From Chlorobium sp. (GTDB lineage: Bacteria > Bacteroidota > Chlorobiia > Chlorobiales > Chlorobiaceae), in NCBI GenBank assembly GCA_005843825.1, contig SZXX01000001.1, positions 1 through 64,000 on the forward strand: a stretch of 64,000 nt of DNA. The letters are read 5' to 3'. Position numbers and translations under genes: made by a program. Positions 24,275 through 34,389 of the stretch are shown piece after piece. The notes beneath the pieces were generated by a model. The model worked only from the letters and a program-made list of their open reading frames with translations. It searched no databases and was not told the origin of the DNA. Every line of letters begins with the position of its first letter. Position 1 is the stretch's first letter.

Positions 24275-24667
24275 TTAGTAATCAGCCCAGAATGCATCAA
24301 TATAATGTTCAATAACAAAAGAGGTTATAAGGTTCTCTCCTTCACATTCAGCAAGTACCGTGACAACATCAAACCGGCAGTCTGTTTCGCCTTCGCCTGA
24401 AAACGCGAGGAAGGCTTTTGCCGCCTTGATGATCTCCTTTTGCTTCGTAGTGGTCACAGCCTCAGCCGGATGACCTTTTTCCCGGGAGGAGCGGGTTTTC
24501 ACCTCGATAAAACAGAGCGTTTTCTTATGCCGGGCAATAATATCGATCTCATTGCGATGGTACCTGTAGTTGCGCTGCAGAATACGGTACCCTTTTTCTG
24601 CAAGGTAGTCAGCAGCAAATCGTTCGCCCTCTTTTCCGAGCATATGGGGATCAAGCATGGGCGGCAT
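24275..24667 (-). CDS. YraN-family (UPF0102) nuclease-like protein
   Basis: The 130-residue protein shows the UPF0102 pattern: [41 protein letters not shown] and a C-terminal FDVVTV. The D...E.K arrangement resembles Holliday-junction-resolvase-type endonucleases, but the function of the family is not settled. Its start touches the rnhB stop codon, the usual rnhB-yraN pairing. Confidence 0.9.
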   Translation of the reverse strand: MPPMLDPHMLGKEGERFAADYLAEKGYRILQRNYRYHRNEIDIIARHKKTLCFIEVKTRSSREKGHPAEAVTTTKQKEIIKAAKAFLAFSGEGETDCRFDVVTVLAECEGENLITSFVIEHYIDAFWADY

Positions 24668-25284
24668 TATTTTTCACCAAGTTGTCTGAGCTTGAAGCTT
24701 TTACGGTGAATAGGGCACCTCCCGTGCTCTATTATAGCCCGGACGTGTTCCCTTGTCCCATACCCGACATGCCGTTCAAAGCCATACTCCGGCCACTCCG
24801 CGCTGTATGCCGCCATAATCCCGTCCCGATGTGTTTTGGCAAGCACCGAGGCTGCAGCAATCGAAAACACTTTGGAGTCTCCCTTTACAATGGTTGTATA
24901 GGGAATCCCGAGGCTTGTCTTGAACCTGTTGCCGTCAACAAGCAGCAGTTCCGGTATCACCGGAAGTGACTCAACCGCATGGTTCATGGCAAGCATGGTT
25001 GCCTGCAGAATATTTATCCGGTCGATTATGTCCGGTTCAACAGCTGAGACAGCCCATCCGAGAGCATGGGTTTTAATTTCACGGGTAAGCTGCTCCCGCA
25101 CTCTGGCTGAAAGCTTTTTGGAGTCATTCAGCTCTTCCAGCACACCTCCGTCAGGCCTGAACCAGCGGGGAAACACAACCGCTCCGGCAACCACCGGCCC
25201 GGCCAGAGGCCCCCGTCCAACCTCATCGATACCGCATATGATTTCAGTCGTTTCCCAAAGGGGGAATTCATAGTCGGTTTTCAT
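24667..25284 (-). CDS. rnhB: Ribonuclease HII
   Basis: The 205-residue enzyme has the catalytic motif [20 protein letters not shown] at the N terminus, LLVDGN in the middle, and [10 protein letters not shown] later. It removes ribonucleotides from RNA-DNA hybrids. It forms a two-gene unit with yraN. Length and motifs are normal for the family. Confidence 0.96.
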   Translation of the reverse strand: MKTDYEFPLWETTEIICGIDEVGRGPLAGPVVAGAVVFPRWFRPDGGVLEELNDSKKLSARVREQLTREIKTHALGWAVSAVEPDIIDRINILQATMLAMNHAVESLPVIPELLLVDGNRFKTSLGIPYTTIVKGDSKVFSIAAASVLAKTHRDGIMAAYSAEWPEYGFERHVGYGTREHVRAIIEHGRCPIHRKSFKLRQLGEK

Positions 25285-25705
25285 AGCAGTTTTTTTTACA
25301 AATGCAGAGGCTTTACCGGGGCATGAAAAACAGTCCGAACCCTTTGAGAAACGTCTTAACAGAATGTATGCATCCTTTGGATGCTTAGGAAGGATAAAAT
25401 GGATCAGAATACTATCAGTTTTTGTATATCAAACTGCTCATCCACTCTCGGCAGTGGATCAGTGAGGGCGTTGCTGATTCCTTATATAATTTCTTATCTT
25501 GATCGTTGGTTTGCAGGTCCTTTTTCCTGCCTGCCATCTGTTTTTCCTGTCGAAATGCATTGATGGGTATATGAGGTGGCCTCTTGAAGTGTTTGAGGCC
25601 TGCGTTGCATGTTTCTGCGACAGATGGTTTTTGCCGTATGTGCGGTTTAAAGAGTGATAAAAGGGGCTTGTCTCCTGGTTCTTACCATTATAAAAGAGTG
25701 CGCTA
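25285..25705 (+). promoter_or_regulatory. Long hairpin-rich leader upstream of the RNase E/G gene
   Basis: There is no gene in this 420-base gap. Three inverted repeats occur: GCATCC/GGATGC at 25370-25384, ATCCACT/AGTGGAT with a 6-base loop at 25440-25459, and GGCCTC/GAGGCC with an 11-base loop at 25578-25600. In E. coli the rne leader forms hairpins that RNase E itself recognises to control its own mRNA. A similar role here is inference. The hairpins are visible but the transcript start is not. Confidence 0.4.
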
Positions 25706-27391
25706 ATGAAGAAGAGTTCGAATAAGCAATTGTTGATGAACAAGACCGGTGACGAGATACAGGTTGCGCTTGTTGAAGAGGGTCGTCTGGTCGAGTTGAT
25801 TATTGAGCGCCCTGAAAGCAAGAGAAGTATAGGTGATATTTATCTTGGCCGGGTGCATAAGGTTATCGAAGGGTTGAAAGCGGCGTTTGTCGATATTGGA
25901 CAGAAGTCCGACGGGTTTCTTCATTTTTCCGATGTAGGCACGACCAGTGAGGATTACCGTGCACTGATCGAGGATGATGATGATGATGAAACTGTAGTCG
26001 GAACTGAAGAAGACGGTGAGGAAGGAGTCCTTTCTGTTGAAGCGCCTGCTGCCGAGCAGAATTTTAAAGCTGCTGCACGCAGCGGAAACAAGCGGATTTC
26101 AGGCGAGGGCGAGGATAAGGGTGAAAAACGTCAGTCCTATACCCAGATTATTGCCGGCAAGCTTAAGCCGAACGACTCAATTCTTGTCCAGGTTATCAAG
26201 GAACCTATCAGCAGCAAGGGCTCCCGCCTTACTTCCGATATTACCATTGCGGGCCGTTTCATGGTGCTTCTTCCTTTTGGCGGAGGTCAGGTAGCGGTTT
26301 CCCGCAGAGTTGTCGTACGTAAAGAGAGGGCAAGGTTGAAAAAACTTGTGCGCTCCATGCTTCCGGAAGGTTTCGGTGCGATCATCCGTACGGTTGCCGA
26401 AGATCAGGAAGAGGGCCTGTTGAAGCAGGATCTCGAAAAGCTGCTGGCAAAGTGGACGCAGATTGAGGAGAAGCTTCAGGATGCCGCTCCACCTCAGCTG
26501 ATTTTCAAGGAGGATACCATTATATCAAGCGTTCTTCGCGACTCCCTCACCTCCGACGTTACTGAAATTGTTGCCAATTCGCCCGTCATCTACAAAGAAA
26601 CGCTGAACTATATCCAGTGGGCTGCACCTGAAATGGTGAAAAATGTCAGCCTCTACCAGGGGAAGCTGCCTCTGTTTGAAGGCTATGGGATTGCCAAAGA
26701 TGTAGAATCGATCTTTTCCCGCAAAGTGTGGCTCAAGTCAGGCGGCTATATCATTATCGAGCATACCGAAGCCATGGTGGTTGTTGATGTCAACAGCGGA
26801 AGGTACGCTGCCAAGCGGGAGCAGGAGGAGAACTCTCTCAAGACCAATCTTGAGGCTGCCCGTGAGGTTGTCCGTCAGCTGAGGCTCCGCGATATCGGAG
26901 GTATTATTGTCGTTGATTTCATCGATATGCTCGATCAGAAAAATGCAAAGAAGGTATACGACTCCATGAAAACCGAATTGCGCAACGACAGGGCAAAATC
27001 AAATATTCTGCCCATGTCCGATTTCGGAATCATGCAGATTACCCGTGAAAGGATACGTCCCAGCCTGATGCAGCGGATGGGCGACCAGTGCCCGGCCTGC
27101 GGCGGAAGCGGCGTTGTACAGGCTCGCTTTACGACCATCAACCAGATTGAGCGGTGGTTGAGGAAGTATGCGCTTCAGCACTCCATGCGCTTTCAGCAGC
27201 TTGATCTCTATGTCAGCCCGACGGTTGTCGAGCCAATGCGGAACAGCGATATGAAAACGGAGCTGAAATGGTTTCTCCAGCACATGCTTTTTGTTCAGGT
27301 GAAGGCGGACGAAAGCCTCAGAAGTGACGATTTCAGATTCTACAGCAGAAAAAACAACAAGGATATTACCGCTGAATACGGCGATATCTAA
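25706..27391 (+). CDS. rng: Ribonuclease E/G family endoribonuclease
   Basis: The 561-residue protein has an S1 RNA-binding domain ([21 protein letters not shown]), the catalytic DNase I-like region with [10 protein letters not shown] and VVDFIDM, and the zinc-link CPACGGSG near 467. A charged acidic insertion of about 65 residues (about 84-148, starting EDDDDDETV) interrupts the S1 domain, longer than in E. coli RNase G. It lacks the long C-terminal degradosome scaffold of RNase E. It processes rRNA and mRNA. Confidence 0.93.
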   Translation: MKKSSNKQLLMNKTGDEIQVALVEEGRLVELIIERPESKRSIGDIYLGRVHKVIEGLKAAFVDIGQKSDGFLHFSDVGTTSEDYRALIEDDDDDETVVGTEEDGEEGVLSVEAPAAEQNFKAAARSGNKRISGEGEDKGEKRQSYTQIIAGKLKPNDSILVQVIKEPISSKGSRLTSDITIAGRFMVLLPFGGGQVAVSRRVVVRKERARLKKLVRSMLPEGFGAIIRTVAEDQEEGLLKQDLEKLLAKWTQIEEKLQDAAPPQLIFKEDTIISSVLRDSLTSDVTEIVANSPVIYKETLNYIQWAAPEMVKNVSLYQGKLPLFEGYGIAKDVESIFSRKVWLKSGGYIIIEHTEAMVVVDVNSGRYAAKREQEENSLKTNLEAAREVVRQLRLRDIGGIIVVDFIDMLDQKNAKKVYDSMKTELRNDRAKSNILPMSDFGIMQITRERIRPSLMQRMGDQCPACGGSGVVQARFTTINQIERWLRKYALQHSMRFQQLDLYVSPTVVEPMRNSDMKTELKWFLQHMLFVQVKADESLRSDDFRFYSRKNNKDITAEYGDI

Positions 27392-27408
27392 TAATAAGAA
27401 AGTGTGTT

Positions 27409-28272
27409 ATGGGACAGTATGATTCGTTGAAACAGGATATTCTAGGCTTTTCATCCTTAGGCGCGGCTGCGCTCTGGGAAATTCCACAGGCACGCATTGT
27501 GTTTGATCAGTTCAAGGAGCTGCTCAATGCCGGTCTGGTGAGGGCTGCTGAAAAATCCGGCGAGGATTGGGTGGTCAATGCCTGGGTAAAAGAGGGCATT
27601 TTACTCGGCATGCGACTCGGACGACTGCAGGAAAGTCATGTCTCGCATGATGGAGAGGGCGCCGGGCTTACCTTTATCGACAAGGACACCTATCCGCTTA
27701 AAACCATAACGCTTGAAAACAGTGTCCGCATTGTGCCAGGAGGATCGGCAGTCCGCGATGGTTCCTATCTTGCGCCTTCAGTTGTCATGATGCCACCTGC
27801 TTATGTCAACGTAGGAGCCTATGTTGATGAGGGAACCATGATCGATTCCCATGCCCTTGTCGGGAGCTGTGCCCAGGTTGGTAAAAAGGTGCACCTTTCG
27901 GCAGGCGTACAGGTTGGCGGTGTGCTTGAACCGGTCGGGGCTATACCGGTTGTTATCGAAGATGAGGTTATGGTCGGCGGCAACTGCGGTATTTATGAAG
28001 GCACCATTGTCAGAGAGCGGGCAGTTATTGGGACCGGGGTTATTCTCAATGGTTCAACGCCTGTCTATGATCTGGCTCGCAATGCCATCTACAGAAAAAC
28101 AGCTGACGCTCCTCTGATTATTCCTGCCGGAGCGGTTGTTGTTGCCGGTTCCCGCAAGATCAAAGGTGATTTTGCTGCCGAACACGGTCTTTCAATTTAT
28201 ACACCTGTTATTATCAAATACCGTGATGAACGGACAGACAGTGCAACGGCTCTTGAAGAGGCTCTCAGGTAA
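27409..28272 (+). CDS. dapD: 2,3,4,5-tetrahydropyridine-2,6-dicarboxylate N-succinyltransferase
   Basis: The 287-residue protein has the left-handed beta-helix typical of acyltransferases, with hexapeptide-like repeats from about 110 to 240 ([41 protein letters not shown]). It catalyses a step of lysine and diaminopimelate synthesis by the succinylase route. It follows the RNase gene by 17 bases and precedes the S41 protease. Confidence 0.95.
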   Translation: MGQYDSLKQDILGFSSLGAAALWEIPQARIVFDQFKELLNAGLVRAAEKSGEDWVVNAWVKEGILLGMRLGRLQESHVSHDGEGAGLTFIDKDTYPLKTITLENSVRIVPGGSAVRDGSYLAPSVVMMPPAYVNVGAYVDEGTMIDSHALVGSCAQVGKKVHLSAGVQVGGVLEPVGAIPVVIEDEVMVGGNCGIYEGTIVRERAVIGTGVILNGSTPVYDLARNAIYRKTADAPLIIPAGAVVVAGSRKIKGDFAAEHGLSIYTPVIIKYRDERTDSATALEEALR

Positions 28273-28278
28273 GTTACC

Positions 28279-30003
28279 GTGAAGCGCACCGGAATGAGTA
28301 AAGAGGCCCGCCAGAGGAGTAATTCGCTGCGCCGCAGGATGCAGGGCTTCCTTGTGTTTCTTTTACTGTTCTGCGCTGTACCTTGCCAGTCGCTCTATTC
28401 CGCAACAGCTCCCGCTGACAGAGAGTACTTCGATATCGTTAAAAGTATCGACCTTTTTGGTGAGGTGTATCGCGAAGTGTCGAAAAGTTATGTCGATTCG
28501 CTCAATGTCAGCAAAATGATCTACGCCGGCATCGACGGAATGCTCCACACCCTTGATCCCTACACGGTATTTCTTAATGAAGAGGATTCGGGCGATCTCG
28601 ATGATCTGACAAACGGACAGTATGCCGGTATCGGCGTCATCATTTCGCCCGTTGACGGTGTGCTTTATGTTACATCGGTTGTTGACGGCAGTGCTGCAGC
28701 AAAGGCCGGCATCAGGGCCGGGGATGCTATTGTTTCAATTGACAGCAAAGATGTCCGGAGGTCGCCGTTTAAAGAGGTGAAGTCACTGATGAAGGGAGTC
28801 TCCGGGAGTGCGCTTTCGCTCAAGCTGGAGCGTGAGGGTTCGCAGCCACTCTCTGTCAGGGTTATCCGTGAAGAGGTCCGGGTCAGTCCGGTCAGTTATT
28901 CCGCTATTATTGATGGCATCGGCTACGTCGAAATGAAAACCTTCAGCTCTCATTCAGCTGAAAATTTACGTGAGGCTATACAGGCTCTTGAGCGTCAGGC
29001 TGCAGAGACGCATGTGCCGATGAAAGGGATGATTCTTGATCTTCGTAACAATCCGGGGGGACTCCTGACGGTTGCCGTTGATGTCGCCTCGCTTTATGTA
29101 AACAACGGCAGTCTGGTTGTTTCAATTCGAGGACGTGCACCGGAAACATCAAAAACCTATGTAACAAACGTTCCTCCTCTCAATGCTTCTCTTCCGCTTG
29201 CAGTGCTTATCAATTCCGAAAGCGCATCTGCTTCTGAAATTGTTGCCGGCGCAATTCAGGATCTTGACCGCGGGGTAGTTATCGGTGAACGCTCCTTCGG
29301 TAAAGGACTGGTACAGTCAGTGATCAAGATATCCTACAATAATACCCTCAAGCTTACAACGGCCAAGTACTATACTCCCTCCGGCCGTCTCATCCAGAAA
29401 GAAAAAGAGGCCGTAAACGACTCGCATCAGGTGCTTCACAAGGTAAAAGAGGATGTTGCAGAAAAGGTCTTCTATACCAGAGGCAAAAGAAAAGTGTACG
29501 GCAGCGGCGGTATTACGCCTGATATCCAGCTTGCTGATCCGGCGCGTTCATCTTATATAGCTGCTCTTCGCAAGAAAGGGATGCTTTTGCTCTTTCCCGC
29601 CGTCTATTGTTCTGCTCACCCTGTCATGCCTTCGCTGCCGTTGGATCGCCATGCCCTGATGGCCTCCTTCAGCGACTTTCTGTATAGAAAAAACTTTACC
29701 TACATCTCTGAACCTGAACGACGTTTCAATGAACTGAAGGAGAGCATGAAAAAAACGTCAGGCGCTAAAGATGCCGAATGGGTGAAAACGCATGCAGGAC
29801 TCCATCAGGAAGTCAACAGGCTCAAGGAGCTGGAAATAGCAAAAGAGTCTGAAAGGGTCGCGCAATTGCTCGAAGAGGAAATTATCCGGCATTTCAACGA
29901 GCGCCTTGCCCGTAAGACCGAACTCGATCACGATCCTGTTGTGAAAAAAGCTCTTGAAGTGCTCTCCGATTCCCGGAAATACTCAGGGATTCTTCATCCC
30001 TGA
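28279..30003 (+). CDS. S41-family C-terminal processing protease
   Basis: The 574-residue exported protease has an N-terminal hydrophobic segment (MQGFLVFLLLFCAVPC), a PDZ domain (about 105-185, GIGVIISPVDGVLYV...AAKAGIRAGDAI) and the S41 catalytic domain, with Ser in NSESASASEIVAGA and Lys in ERSFGKGLVQS. A C-terminal coiled extension follows. Such enzymes trim periplasmic proteins. The start is GTG at 28279 or ATG at 28294. Its last 10 bases overlap a convergent gene. Confidence 0.92.
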   Translation: MKRTGMSKEARQRSNSLRRRMQGFLVFLLLFCAVPCQSLYSATAPADREYFDIVKSIDLFGEVYREVSKSYVDSLNVSKMIYAGIDGMLHTLDPYTVFLNEEDSGDLDDLTNGQYAGIGVIISPVDGVLYVTSVVDGSAAAKAGIRAGDAIVSIDSKDVRRSPFKEVKSLMKGVSGSALSLKLEREGSQPLSVRVIREEVRVSPVSYSAIIDGIGYVEMKTFSSHSAENLREAIQALERQAAETHVPMKGMILDLRNNPGGLLTVAVDVASLYVNNGSLVVSIRGRAPETSKTYVTNVPPLNASLPLAVLINSESASASEIVAGAIQDLDRGVVIGERSFGKGLVQSVIKISYNNTLKLTTAKYYTPSGRLIQKEKEAVNDSHQVLHKVKEDVAEKVFYTRGKRKVYGSGGITPDIQLADPARSSYIAALRKKGMLLLFPAVYCSAHPVMPSLPLDRHALMASFSDFLYRKNFTYISEPERRFNELKESMKKTSGAKDAEWVKTHAGLHQEVNRLKELEIAKESERVAQLLEEEIIRHFNERLARKTELDHDPVVKKALEVLSDSRKYSGILHP

Positions 30004-30680
30004 TTCTTCAGCAGTTGTTCCGCCTCGAACTCCCGGATTTTACGATGCGCACCAAAGGCAATCATGAGATTGCTCACCGTCAGTAGGCTTTCAGCAAGTC
30101 CATGGAGCAGGTCGTCGTGTGAAAGGGTCGGATAGCCTCGCACATCGGTCGCAAGGTAGATACAGAATACAGTTACGGAGATAAAGACAAGGACAAACCA
30201 GAACCCTGCAACGGTCAGTGCTGAAAAAACAGTCCGGTCCCGCCTGTACAGCACAATAAGCAGAACAAGAAACGTCAGATAGACAATGCTTGAGAGCTGC
30301 AGGATGGTGTCAAAAATATCCGAACCCATATAGGATTGCGGTTTTCCCGCAAACACAATAGCAGCAACTGCAGCCGTATATCCGGCAGCCTGCTGTTTTT
30401 TTGTTGTTTTCAGAAGATTCAGGGTCGCCCACAACAGTGAAATGCTGCCGAAAAAATTGATTACCTCCGACAAATCCAGAAGGAGCGGAATGGAGTCAGT
30501 GGAAATGTGATAACCAAGAACAAAAAAGCTGCCAACCCAGTGAGGAAGCATGGCTATGCCAAAGTGCCGGATCTCCCGCCTCCCTGTCAGTGAGCCGTAT
30601 CGAAAAATCAGTAATGCACCGATTCCCCACTCAAGGGCCGAAGAGATATGGATGATCCAGTTCGGAAAAGAGAGGAGCAT
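29994..30680 (-). CDS. Uncharacterised integral membrane protein
   Basis: The 228-residue protein has about seven hydrophobic segments and no motif I recognise. It starts directly after bchP (no gap), so the two are probably co-transcribed. This links it tentatively to photosynthetic pigment or isoprenoid metabolism. Its 3' end overlaps the S41 protease gene. Confidence 0.75.
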   Translation of the reverse strand: MLLSFPNWIIHISSALEWGIGALLIFRYGSLTGRREIRHFGIAMLPHWVGSFFVLGYHISTDSIPLLLDLSEVINFFGSISLLWATLNLLKTTKKQQAAGYTAAVAAIVFAGKPQSYMGSDIFDTILQLSSIVYLTFLVLLIVLYRRDRTVFSALTVAGFWFVLVFISVTVFCIYLATDVRGYPTLSHDDLLHGLAESLLTVSNLMIAFGAHRKIREFEAEQLLKNQG

Positions 30681-31823
30681 TTAAGAGCCTTTGATCAAGT
30701 GGTAGATGTTTTTGGAAAAAATTTTCATCTGGGTTGACCAGGCTGCCGGTATCATCTTTTTATAGAGATAGGAGTCAAAGGTGATCCTTTGAACATCATC
30801 ATCAGCACAGATTGCCACAAAACTCTCTCTCAGGCGGTCATTGCGGTAGTAGACTGCCTGCAGCACTTCAAGTCCGAAAAAGATAGGTGCATAGAGCTTT
30901 CGGAACTCATCTTCATAGTTCTTGAGCGGGGTATTCCTTTTCAAGTGCTCAATCATCGCCCGTGCTCCCAGCTTGCCGGAGCGCATGGCGAAGAAAATAC
31001 CCTCTCCGTTAGCAGGTGTTACAAGTCCTGCAGCATCTCCTATCAGGATTGACTTCTCCGCAGTAAACGATTTACGAGGCTTCATCGGGATTTTAGCTGC
31101 CTCGTCAAGGTATGGCTTATCGGTAATCCCTATTTTTTCAATAAAGCGCTTCTGAAGCGCCTTGATATTATATTTGTTGTCCTCGGTGCCTGTTCCGATG
31201 GCAAGGTGATCTGCCTTAGGAAATATCCATCCGTAAAAGTCCGGGGAGACTTCGCCGTCAAACCATATTTCAACAATATCGCTGAATTTCTGGATGGAAG
31301 GGGTGTACTTGAATCGCTGCTGCATGGCGATAACTTTCAGCTCGTTCGCTGGAAAGTGCAGCTCATCGGCGGTTTTGGAGTTTGCCCCGTCAGCACCGAT
31401 AACCCTGAGCACTTCAACAGGCGGTACCTTGTCGTTAAGAGTGCTGATCGCAAATCCATTGCCCGAAGGCTTGATGGAATTAACCAGTCCTTCAACCACA
31501 ACCGTACCGGCTTTTTCAGCTTCAGAACGCAGCCAGCTGTCAAATTTTTCACGCCTTACCATGCCGACATAGCCGTTAGGCATACGCATCTCAATAACTC
31601 TGCCTTTCGGAGAGCGAGCCCTCATGCGGGAGAGTTTTTTTTCCACAAGTTCAGCTGGAATGTTGAACTCTTCAATAAGGCCGAGAGGAATAGCCCCACC
31701 GCATGGCTTGACATTGTCGAGGTTGCGCTCAAAGAGAATCGTTGAAACCCCTGCCCGGGCAAGTTCCGCAGCAGCAACAGCTCCTGAAGGCCCTCCACCT
31801 ATGACTGCTACATCGTAACGCAT
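30681..31823 (-). CDS. bchP: Geranylgeranyl reductase family protein (BchP/ChlP-like)
   Basis: The 380-residue flavoprotein begins with the FAD motif [19 protein letters not shown]. It has GADGANS near 152 and [15 protein letters not shown] near 270, the classic geranylgeranyl reductase blocks. BchP reduces the geranylgeranyl tail of bacteriochlorophyll to phytyl. In green sulfur bacteria this finishes bacteriochlorophyll a and related pigments. The assignment to bchP rather than another paralogue rests on overall similarity. It lies downstream of glyS and upstream of a membrane protein. Confidence 0.85.
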   Translation of the reverse strand: MRYDVAVIGGGPSGAVAAAELARAGVSTILFERNLDNVKPCGGAIPLGLIEEFNIPAELVEKKLSRMRARSPKGRVIEMRMPNGYVGMVRREKFDSWLRSEAEKAGTVVVEGLVNSIKPSGNGFAISTLNDKVPPVEVLRVIGADGANSKTADELHFPANELKVIAMQQRFKYTPSIQKFSDIVEIWFDGEVSPDFYGWIFPKADHLAIGTGTEDNKYNIKALQKRFIEKIGITDKPYLDEAAKIPMKPRKSFTAEKSILIGDAAGLVTPANGEGIFFAMRSGKLGARAMIEHLKRNTPLKNYEDEFRKLYAPIFFGLEVLQAVYYRNDRLRESFVAICADDDVQRITFDSYLYKKMIPAAWSTQMKIFSKNIYHLIKGS

Positions 31824-31859
31824 TCTTATAAAAAGTAATTAACCGGCATTAACCCAAGC

Positions 31860-33329
31860 TTAAACAAGCTTTGCGGCAAGAAACTCTTTGACTCTCGAAA
31901 TCTCGATCCTCTCCTGCAGGGCAGAGTCCCGATAGCGGACCGTAACAGTGTTCTCTTCCAGCGACTGGTGGTCCACCGTGATACAGAAAGGTGTGCCGAT
32001 TTCATCCTGCCTCCTGTAGCGCTTGCCGATAGAGCCGGCATCATCATACTGGATGAGAAAATCCGTAGACAGCTCATCACGCAGTTTCAGCGCAGCCTCA
32101 CCCATTCCGCCCTTTTTCATGAGCGGCAGCACGGCAGCCTTTACCGGTGCAACTTTCGGCGACAACCTGAGCACCACGCGCTCTTCGCCGTCAACACTAT
32201 CCTCAGTATATGCATCTGCGAGAAGCGCAAGGAACAGTCGATCGCATCCGGCAGAGGTTTCAACAACATAGGGGATGTAACGCTCGTTGGTAAGCTGGTC
32301 GATATACTCCATGTTTTTGCCTGAAAACTCCTGATGCTGTTTCAGGTCAAAATCGGTTCTCGAGTGGATTCCTTCAATCTCTTCTATGCCGAACGGGAAC
32401 TCAAATTTGATGTCGTAGGCAAGATCGGCATAGTGAGCAAGCTTGTCATGCTTGTACCAGTGCAGTTTTTCCCTGCTGATGCCAAGTGATTCTGTGTACC
32501 AGTTGAACCGCTCCTCTCTCCATGCTTCAAACGCCTCAGCCTGGGTTCCTGGTTTTACAAAGTACTGCATCTCCATCTGTTCAAACTCAACCATACGGAA
32601 GATGAAGTTGCCTTTGACGATCTCGTTCCGGAACGCCTTGCCGATCTGTGCGATTCCAAAGGGGACCCTCATGCGCGAAGATTCCCGAACGTTGTGGAAG
32701 TTTACGAAAATGCCCTGTGCTGTTTCAGGCCTCAGATAGACAATGCTTGCTGTGTCAGCCACCGCTCCCATGTTGCACTGAAACATCAGGTTGAACTGAC
32801 GCACTTCTGTCCAGTCTCCCGATCCTGTATCCTGAGCCTTGATTCCCTCTGCAATGATCAGCTCGTAGAGGGCGCGATTCGAATCCTTTGCTCCACCGGC
32901 AGCTTCATACCTCCCCTGTACTCTAAGGGCGTCCTGATCCTTGCCGTCGCGGCGGAGTTTTTCAATATGATTTTCAATTATGTGGTCAGCGCGGTAACGC
33001 CTTTTGGTAGTCTTGTCATCAATCATAGGATCGTTAAAGCTCGACACATGTCCCGATGCCTCCCAGACTCTCGGATTCATCATGATCGAAGCATCTATCC
33101 CTACAATATTCTGATGGCGGCGCGTCATCGATTTCCACCAGAGATCCTTGATATTCTTTTTCAGTTCACTGCCCAGCGGGCCATAGTCAAAGCACGAAGA
33201 GAGCCCTTCATATATTTCCGAAGACTGAAAAATAAAACCGCGACGCTTAGCCAGTGAAACCAGTTTATGCATGACTTTATCAGGCGGCAGCTTCACGCTC
33301 TGCACCCGTTTCTGCTCAGAATTACTCAT
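31860..33329 (-). CDS. glyS: Glycyl-tRNA synthetase (dimeric type)
   Basis: The 489-residue class II synthetase has the N-terminal KRRGFIFQSSEIYEGLSSCFDYGP segment, motif 2 (NFHNVRESSRMRVPFGIAQIGKAFRNE) and a C-terminal anticodon-binding domain (KVAPVKAAVLPL). It is the single-chain homodimeric form, not the alpha2-beta2 form of E. coli. Gene symbols vary for this form (glyS or glyQS). Confidence 0.95.
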   Translation of the reverse strand: MSNSEQKRVQSVKLPPDKVMHKLVSLAKRRGFIFQSSEIYEGLSSCFDYGPLGSELKKNIKDLWWKSMTRRHQNIVGIDASIMMNPRVWEASGHVSSFNDPMIDDKTTKRRYRADHIIENHIEKLRRDGKDQDALRVQGRYEAAGGAKDSNRALYELIIAEGIKAQDTGSGDWTEVRQFNLMFQCNMGAVADTASIVYLRPETAQGIFVNFHNVRESSRMRVPFGIAQIGKAFRNEIVKGNFIFRMVEFEQMEMQYFVKPGTQAEAFEAWREERFNWYTESLGISREKLHWYKHDKLAHYADLAYDIKFEFPFGIEEIEGIHSRTDFDLKQHQEFSGKNMEYIDQLTNERYIPYVVETSAGCDRLFLALLADAYTEDSVDGEERVVLRLSPKVAPVKAAVLPLMKKGGMGEAALKLRDELSTDFLIQYDDAGSIGKRYRRQDEIGTPFCITVDHQSLEENTVTVRYRDSALQERIEISRVKEFLAAKLV

Positions 33330-33761
33330 TATTCAATCAAAATATTATAAAAAAATCCCTTAGGGATTCCTGTTTCAATAAGAAACAATGAATATAAGAA
33401 ACAAAGCAGGATAATTTGCCAGAAGAGAAGCTTGTATGCTCAGCCCTTTCCGTCTCCCGCTTCCACAATTTTCATTCCGATCGCTGCTTTTTGTCATCCC
33501 AATCTCTCCTTCTCGTCATCCCGATCGAAGAGAGGGATCCATAACAGCAATAAGATTATAAAAAAGTATATCTAATTGAAGCTTTGCTTCTCCCCAATTT
33601 TTCTGAATTGCGATCACACCGTCACGTGTTTCTTTTGACTTGATGCGATAAGTCAGATAAGAGGAAAGAATGTTAAAGCAAAACGTAAAAGTCGAGGGGG
33701 CTTGTACAGTGTAGGAATATACTGGAAATAACCTCCGGTGGTGATTGCAAGCCGGGGTGAG
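33330..33761. other. Gene-free region with small palindromes and repeats
   Basis: AATCCCTTAGGGATT at 33354-33368 is a palindrome. GTTTC...GAAAC occurs at 33372-33386. A GTCAT-type repeat lies at 33514-33541. On the minus strand one frame stays open from about 33763 to 33516 and includes SSYLTYRIKSKETRDGVIAI. It has no plausible start and ends inside the repeat. It may be the tail of a decayed gene, but I cannot identify it. Confidence 0.4.
33514..33541. repeat. GTCAT(C/T)CCGATCGAAG repeat, copy 1
   Basis: The segment reads GTCATCCCGATCGAAGAGAG then GGATCCA. A near-identical segment occurs at 34341-34367 in the same orientation. The two lie on either side of a pair of small accessory genes. 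Confidence 0.7.
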
Positions 33762-33968
33762 TTATGCGATTTTTCGAGATATTTCCTGATAGGAAAACTC
33801 CCATAATCCTGCTTTTTCTTTTGCGTGCTCAATAGTCATACTGACAAGATTCCCTTGGGCATCAATATCGATATAAATATTTTCGCTGATCTCTCGAGTT
33901 TCAACTGCTGGTTTGTCAAGTAACTCAACATGAGCAGTATCCGTATCTTCAAAATATTTTACTTTCAT
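33762..33968 (-). CDS. DUF2283 family small protein
   Basis: A 68-residue protein with the DUF2283 pattern (MKVKYFEDTDTAHVELLDKP...ENIYIDIDAQGNLVSMTIEHA). The family is small, of unknown function, and often occurs paired with a second small ORF in a toxin-antitoxin-like arrangement. The partner here lies 3 bases upstream. Confidence 0.8.
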   Translation of the reverse strand: MKVKYFEDTDTAHVELLDKPAVETREISENIYIDIDAQGNLVSMTIEHAKEKAGLWEFSYQEISRKIA

Positions 33969-33971
33969 AGT

Positions 33972-34208
33972 TTAATCCTTCTTGTACGATCGGTCAAAAA
34001 AGGCATTATGCACGGGTTCTGCATCTTCGAGCAGAATTACCCGTAAATATTTACTCGCCTCAGGGATGTATGCCCATAGTTTAATTCTGCTATCAGATTG
34101 AATAATTGTCTTCTCAGGGTTTTCAATTACAAAATTAATCCACTCATCCTTAATTTCTGTGCGATCCTGTTGGTTTCTTCTATAGTTAAAGTAATCTGTT
34201 GTTTTCAT
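33972..34208 (-). CDS. Small protein paired with DUF2283
   Basis: A protein of about 78 residues from MKTTDYFNYR; a longer start at 34226 is possible. It is rich in charged residues with a basic tail (FFDRSYKKD). I do not recognise a family with certainty; its size and pairing resemble DUF4258-type partners of DUF2283. Direct abutment with the DUF2283 gene indicates co-translation. A toxin-antitoxin role is only a guess. Confidence 0.65.
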   Translation of the reverse strand: MKTTDYFNYRRNQQDRTEIKDEWINFVIENPEKTIIQSDSRIKLWAYIPEASKYLRVILLEDAEPVHNAFFDRSYKKD

Positions 34209-34340
34209 GTTAAAATAGCCGCGCAATTACAACAGACATTAAAAGTGTGTCTTAAGTATTAAACCAGTCAAATAAAAATATAGCGAATTTATTATGACTA
34301 ATCTTTTTTGTCAATAATCCGTTCTATAAGTCCTTTTCAT

Positions 34341-34367
34341 GTCATTCCGATCGAAGAGAAGGATCCA
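34341..34367. repeat. GTCAT(C/T)CCGATCGAAG repeat, copy 2
   Basis: Second copy of the repeat at 33514-33541 (GTCATTCCGATCGAAGAGAA then GGATCCA), same orientation, differing at two positions in the shared part. Together the copies bracket the DUF2283 gene pair. Confidence 0.7.
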
Positions 34368-34389
34368 ATGCGTCTCCACCAGGAAGCCC

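Noticed and set aside
25381-25563. 60-codon frame in the RNase leader
   Set aside because: Cys/Ser-rich composition and overlap with inverted repeats suggest it is chance; a leader peptide was considered but not supported.
32694-33257. 187-codon open frame on the plus strand
   Set aside because: It is antisense to glyS, a firmly identified gene, and has no family features.
33372-33403. GTTTC...GAAAC motifs that recall CRISPR repeat ends
   Set aside because: There is no regular repeat-spacer spacing and no cas gene in the window.
33516-33763. Start-less minus-strand frame containing a TolC-like or coiled segment
   Set aside because: It has no start, ends within a repeat and I could not match it to a family. 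It is noted under the intergenic region only.
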